DNA of 64,000 bases, from assembly GCA_935421135.1 (NCBI GenBank), contig OW285187.1, forward strand, positions 33,668,818 to 33,732,817, in the 5' to 3' direction. The stretch comes from Bugulina stolonifera. Its lineage: Eukaryota > Bryozoa > Gymnolaemata > Cheilostomatida > Bugulidae. The notes under the pieces are model-generated. The model had not been told where the DNA came from, ran no database searches, and saw only the letters and a program-made list of their open reading frames with translations. The position numbers and the translations under genes were made by a program. Below are positions 59,201 to 64,000 of the stretch, one piece after another (position 1 is the first letter of the stretch; each line of letters begins with the position of its first letter).

Positions 59201-62200
59201 TTGGCCCCTTCCTGGATCGACTCCCTTCTGAAAGATGAATCTTTTTAGATACTAAACAATAAGAATGTAGTCACTTACTTAACTCCCTTTACACAGTATC
59301 TTCCATTGGTTCTCAAATGTACACAACACAGCAATCCTTCCTCACAGTCCAGGCTAGAGATGCACCTCTCTGTGTTAATAGCGAAGATGTGTGGACAGAC
59401 TTCTCCTGTAATATACAGAAATACTACACTTGCTATATAATGTACACATTGTCCATGGAAACTACTCCTGCAGCTATAATCTGTTTGGAGGCTACAAGTG
59501 GAATACAATTACATTTTATACATACATGTATGTATCTACCTGTGTTTTTATACCTAGTAGCCCTGCTGGCATATGTTTATGTGCTTGTGATATATTAGAT
59601 ATATCATCTTTGAAATAGTTAAATATTTCATTGTAATTAATTGAACACAAGTGGAATAAAATGACATGTGCGAAAAGAAGTGTCTTCTTACCTTGTGCTG
59701 TAACCAGATGTGCGACGGCTACCAAACCCAATACTATAATACACAATACCTTCATGATGGTTAGTATGTGTTGTGAGTGTGCTGTAGTTAGAGAACTGAC
59801 TGGTGAAGTAGTGCTCTGTGGTAGGCTCTTTATATACACTTAGCAGGGTTACTCTTTATATACACTTAGCAGGGTTACTCTTGCAATATGCACCAATGCA
59901 GCTCTTTTTGTTTCCTTTTTAGTTCCTCCACAACCTGCTTCTGTGCCATTACTGTGATTCATGGAGTACTTCCCTCACCTCATCCTTATCATTATCTAGT
60001 GTACATCACCAAGTCACTAAATACATTGTCCAGTGCCATAGTACATACAATATTAATGTAATGGTTTCATTTCCATGCCATGGATCCCATATTTATGTGC
60101 ACAGGAGCACTCTACCTTTACCTAATAGAAAATCTGTAATAGTTGTTCTGTTTCCAAGTTGAGAAAAATTTTAGCTAAACGGTTTTTGCTTTGTCCATTT
60201 TATAAATTGTAAGGAGTTACATGTATGTTATTGCTACAGAAATCACTTAGAAAGAGTGAAAGGCAAGCTGGCGATCTACAGCAGAGAGTTGAGTTCAGTG
60301 GAGGACATTGACTTGAAAGCAGCAATAGAACAGACTAACCTTCTAAAGGAGACATATATCCTTTCCGGAGACTATAATCTCAAGCTAGCGCGGCAGCAGT
60401 ACTTCCTCGACTGCCAGCAGCAGGTTTGTTCCTCTGTACACTGTATAGACCAACCTGTGTATATTTCCAGTAGACATGTATTTATATTGATTCATCCAGG
60501 ATGGTTCTAAGTGGAGCAATTCACAATTATTTAACATGTGTAACAATGCAAATGTTTTGTAATAATTACAAAGGGAACAGTGCAGGGGCACTTTGCTCTG
60601 AGTTACCTGACTACTGCACCAGCAGGAAGTGTTTCCTTGTGTTCATCATATTGTCACTGCAGTAAGCACAAACTGAACTTGCTATTGCAGACTATACTGC
60701 TTTAGAAACAGTGAATATACATATCCTACATACATGTATGTGCCATGATTGTGTTGTGTATCTGAACCCATATTTGGTCAAGTTTACTAACCATTTATAT
60801 ATGTGGTGCCATTAGGCTGCTTTCATTGGAGATGCGTGATTAGTCTTGGTGAATTTTTGTCTAACTCAGATCACTAGGTTTATGTAGGTATACTTGTGCA
60901 TTGTTCAGCTTACTCTTGTAGCTGTGGAATCTTCAAGGTATAACTTCTTCATGTCTGTATATTCACTGTTGAGTGTAGATATTGTATTGATAGATTCCAT
61001 TATTCCAATATTAGGAATTGTCTCCTCTTTCCACAGGTCATTTCTAAACTGGTGGACCAGAGAGCTAGAAATGAGATTTTAACTTTAATGTTGGAGATAG
61101 AAATGGAAGAGGTGCAGAACGTTCGACACATTCTAGCTTCTATAGCTGCTTATCTGCAGCAATTGGTGTCTTCTGGCAAGCATAGGCTGGTAAGTGTTAC
61201 TATCTGGTACATGAGCCATCTACTTGAATTTATAATACATGTAGTTTACTAAAAATGTTTTATTTCTTTGTCCCCATGTTCAGATGCACAATATGGTCGC
61301 CTCTAGACAATAGGAATACATGAATTGGCAATGTTCCAATGTACATGTACCTCTTCACAATCATGTTATTTCTGCATCTCTGTTGATTATAGTAAGAAGT
61401 TGTCCTCTCCCAATTGGAACCACTTGAGAGAAGACAACTTGTTATTATGATCCACATTTAATGCTCAGGAATTGTACTCTAGATTGAGATACTCAAATTG
61501 ATTATTTTCGCTCTCAGGCATTTTTATGAGTTTTTTTAGTGATAAGTAATCTCTTCATATACATATTATACATACATTATATAAATCTAAACCCGTGGGT
61601 TGGGAAAGCAATAGCTATATATTTATTGTTATTGCATACATTTATATTCACATTCTAGGCCATGAACATTATCTCAAACTACATGGTTGTAGGCTTACAG
61701 CATTATTATTGCAGACGTATTCTGTTATATATACCATGTTATAAGTATATAATATGCTGGTGACAGCCTGTATAGCTGCTATATACTCACCTAGTTCTGG
61801 AACTCAGGCTAATCCAGTATATGGCTGTGTCTATTCTCCCAGGCTACGCTGGAGGATGCCGAGATAATGAGCTCTAAGTACAGTAGGACTAACATAGACT
61901 CAAAGGATGTTCTACTCAATACAGTGGATAAGTTAACAGGTACACAGTTGACCTACATGTGTATATGTATGCTCCATCAATAAGCACATACATGTATTTA
62001 TAAGTTATGATTTATCAGATTGGGGTCACAGTTGGTGCCAAGACTTCATTCAAGTTCCCCTCCCCAATCTACATGCTGTACGAGAGTCCCTTTCACTTGA
62101 ATTGTGAATAACTACGATATATTCAATATAAAAAAGTGTGTGTATATATTATTTACATGAATACTGACTGCACATGTGCATATATATGGTTGTTATGTAC

Positions 62201-63343
62201 ATATTATTACATAATACATTTGAATTGTATAATGTGTTCTTTTTCCTTAGTAATATAGCATTAGTATAAATAGTATTCACTGCTCTTCACCAAATTCAAT
62301 TCGAGCATGTGTGAACCAAGCTAAGAAACAATATAAAAATATGCAGATTTGGGGCTGATATTTCCTGTCATGTGTTCTATCTAGCTCTAGCATGTTACAT
62401 GTAACACATGCATGCACTATTAGATCATCCATCATCCTGCCAGCTAGTCTGCTGGTATACCACCGCTTTAACACATACTGTATGAACACAAAGTGTTACT
62501 GAATGCATCACTGCCCTTATTAATAGATTGAATGTCTTACAACAACACCCTGTTTTTCCTTGAGCTGAAACTTGTGCTGAGCTGTGAGGAGAAGGGCTCA
62601 GCTTCTAGTGGCAGTAAACTATATGTAGGTGCCCCATCATCCTACTACTGTTCTCCACCATCCATTCAGTAGAATTACAGATATACTATGTTATACAGAG
62701 GTTGATCTGAGTTGGGTTCTTTCTAAATTCCCAGTCACTTTTTCATGTGTCTATACTACATGTATGTCATGTCTGAACCTACTGCTGTAGATGAGAAAGG
62801 AGACAGAGAGAGAGTTGGTAAAGTGTTCACAACATTCAAGGAGGTCGTAGAGAATGCTAGTAAACTAATCAGTCTTCATCAGGAGAGGACAACTACCGAT
62901 ACGCTAGTAGAACATCAAATTACTCACATGTATGTAGAGATATGTGTATTTACTTGCTGTATTACACTGACCATAGCTATAGGCACTGGTAAGCTATTGG
63001 TTATAATGTGAAGTTATCCTCTCTTCTTCATATTATAGCTGATGAGTCTCCATACTGTATGCAATGTGCTGTGAATAAGCAAGGAGAACATGTGATGACT
63101 GTATAACCTGATGCATTCATATTTCAAACATTCTATCGACTGTACATGTGTATGTTTATTGGTGTATTTCATAGGAAGAAAGTTAGTGAAGACTGTCTTG
63201 CAGAGCTCATGCTGACAGCTGATGATAATAACTCTCTGCTCCCTGTAGAGGTCAATAGAAAAACGAGTGAACTGACGGTACAACTGAAACTGATGGAATC
63301 GAACATAAGGGCCGTCATGTCCATCATTAGTCAGAAGAAGAAG
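56207..63343 (+). CDS. HAUS3: HAUS augmin complex subunit 3, incomplete at right edge
   Basis: Eleven exons in phase: 56207-56391, 56576-56764, 57155-57266, 57490-57666, 58089-58231, 58616-58747, 60240-60423, 61037-61189, 61843-61939, 62791-62929 and 63175-63343, giving 560 residues before the window ends; the human protein is about 603. The N-terminus has DKGWMWKDPDCAILLDYLIE, like the FDWLFE---FLKWF start of HAUS3. Matches continue through YTAALAEFTDKRFFE, YYRLVDISDPQLLSL and SGDYNLKLARQQYFLDCQQQ, the last being the clearest. Mostly coiled coil. Augmin recruits gamma-tubulin ring complex to spindle microtubules for branching nucleation. The start ATG follows an in-frame upstream ATG; I chose the inner one (context caccATGa). 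Intron 7 holds a peptide gene. The final exons lie beyond the window. Confidence 0.88.
58243..58270. repeat. GCGT microsatellite at HAUS3 intron 5 start
   Basis: Short (GTGC/GCGT)n run a few bases after the donor of exon 5. Confidence 0.8.
59275..59755 (-). CDS. Small secreted six-cysteine peptide B, nested in HAUS3 intron 7
   Basis: Two exons, 59692-59755 and 59275-59405 (stop TAA), encode 64 residues. The signal peptide MKVLCIIVLGLVAVAHLVTA is nearly identical to that of peptide A, and exon 1 has the same length and phase. The mature part reads GEVCPHIFAINTER, CISSLD, CEEGLL, CC and NGRYC, spaced C-x10-C-x5-C-x5-CC-x9-C. It shares CPHIF and the GRYC end with peptide A; between them the residues differ strongly, so the mature peptide has evolved faster than the signal peptide. 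The CISSLDCEEGLLCC segment is reminiscent of Dickkopf/colipase-type modules. It lies antisense within the HAUS3 intron and is complete. Upstream in-frame ATGs exist but fall in the conserved 5' region. Confidence 0.65.
59827..59878 (-). promoter_or_regulatory. Duplicated TATA region of peptide gene B
   Basis: Two tandem copies of a 26-bp unit (ctctttatatacacttagca plus gggtta) each give TATATAAAGAG on the minus strand. The proximal one lies where the single TATA box of peptide gene A is found. Confidence 0.6.
61380..61460. mobile_element. Short hairpin MITE copy in HAUS3 intron 8
   Basis: Left arm gtaagaagttgtcctctccc and a right arm agagaagacaacttgttatt form an inverted repeat related to the element at 42678. 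Confidence 0.6.
62975..63050. mobile_element. Diverged hairpin MITE copy in HAUS3 intron 10
   Basis: ggcactggtaagctattggt, then gtgaagttatcctctc and cttcatattatag, match the left end and inner arms of the element at 42678, with the right end truncated. Confidence 0.5.
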
Positions 63344-63367
63344 GTGTGTATGTAGCTGTTATATTCA

Positions 63368-63795
63368 CTGTGGTGTGGTATGGTGTAGTGTAGTGTGGTG
63401 TAGTGTAGTGTATAATAGTGTAGTATAGTGTAGCGTGGTGTGGTGTAGTGTAGTGTAGTGTAGTGTATAATAGTGTAGTATAGTGTAGTATGGTGTGGTG
63501 TGGTGTGGTGTAGTGTAGTGTATAATAGTGTAGTATAGTGTGGTGTGGTGTGGTATGGTGTGGTGTGGTATGGTGTGGTGTGGTATGGTGTGGTGTGGTA
63601 TGGTGTGGTGTGGTGTAGTGTATAATAGTGTAGTATAGTGTAGCGTGGTGTGGTGTAGTGTAGTGTATAATAGTGTAGTATAGTGTAGTGTGGTGTGGTA
63701 TGGTGTAGTGTAGTGTATAATAGTGTAGTATAGTGTGGTGTGGCATGGTGTAGTATAGTGTATAATAGTGTAGTACAGTGTAGCGTGGTGTGGTT
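63368..63795. repeat. GTGTA/GTGTG pentamer satellite in HAUS3 intron 11
   Basis: More than 400 bp of pentamers gtgta, gtgtg and gtata with periodic gtataatagtgtagtatagt blocks, which form a higher-order unit. The long minus-strand ORF across it (YTTPHHT repeats) is an artefact. Confidence 0.95.
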
Positions 63796-64000
63796 AGCAT
63801 TGGTAATACAAGACGTATGTTACATGTATATGTGATATAACGTAATAATCTAAGGTAAGGTACTGCAGATGAAACCTGGTAGTGCAGTGGAATGAAAAGT
63901 TTTTGCAGTCACAAAATACAATACAAAGTTCAACTACATTATGCAAATAGCATGTAACATCCTGCAGCATAGCTCAGCCATATACATACCTTGAAACCAT
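63796..64000. other. HAUS3 intron 11 to window end
   Basis: AT-rich intron sequence after the pentamer satellite; no exon recognised. Confidence 0.4.

Noticed and set aside
63327..63800. 157-codon minus-strand ORF rich in His, Thr and Tyr
   Set aside because: Lies in a pentamer satellite in a HAUS3 intron.

Overview
The window is eukaryotic nuclear DNA from an animal. Genes are split by many short GT-AG introns, and the recognisable proteins are metazoan: kinesin-II KIF3B, augmin HAUS3, an FBXO4-like F-box protein, glycerate kinase, deoxyhypusine synthase, ribosomal protein eL37, an alkylglycerol-monooxygenase-like enzyme and a GT10 fucosyltransferase. Compact spacing, AT-rich intergenic DNA, genes nested in introns and frequent ACATGTA-type palindromes would suit a sponge or another early-branching invertebrate. 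That placement is inference; the sequence alone does not fix the species.

Layout. 1-2 kb: last exons of an AGMO-like gene (+). 2.8-4.8 kb: six-exon FBXO4-like gene (-). 6.3-7.3 kb: RPL37 (+). 7.5-12.6 kb: ten-exon glycerate kinase (-). 14.8-21.3 kb: ten-exon deoxyhypusine synthase, copy 1 (-), with a 2.97-kb foldback transposon and a LINE fragment in its introns. 24.2-24.8 kb: two-exon ANAPC15-like gene (+). 27.1-37.7 kb: eighteen-exon KIF3B (+), with an intronless fucosyltransferase (-) inside intron 16. 39.9-40.8 kb: two-exon gene for a small secreted six-cysteine peptide (-). 41.7-44.5 kb: two solo LTRs and a perfect hairpin MITE. 45.8-46.3 kb: leucine-rich-repeat exon (-). 49.2-52.0 kb: deoxyhypusine synthase, copy 2 (-), also intact. 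53.3-55.9 kb: two DNA-transposon-like elements. 56.2 kb to the right edge: HAUS3 (+), incomplete, with a second six-cysteine peptide gene (-) inside intron 7.

The genes do not form a pathway; most are housekeeping functions (translation, eIF5A hypusination, mitosis and cilia, glycerate and ether-lipid metabolism). The notable biology is structural. A segmental duplication of deoxyhypusine synthase left two intact genes, one with a Ser-to-Ala change in the active-site loop. The undisturbed paralogue also shows the empty site of the foldback element. A pair of paralogous secreted cysteine-rich peptide genes shares a conserved TATA promoter. Several mobile elements have readable target-site duplications. 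I found no clear multi-gene novel system; the peptide pair and the duplicated enzyme are the best candidates for new biology. Exon boundaries were placed by hand from splice consensus, phase and remembered family similarity, not from an alignment program.
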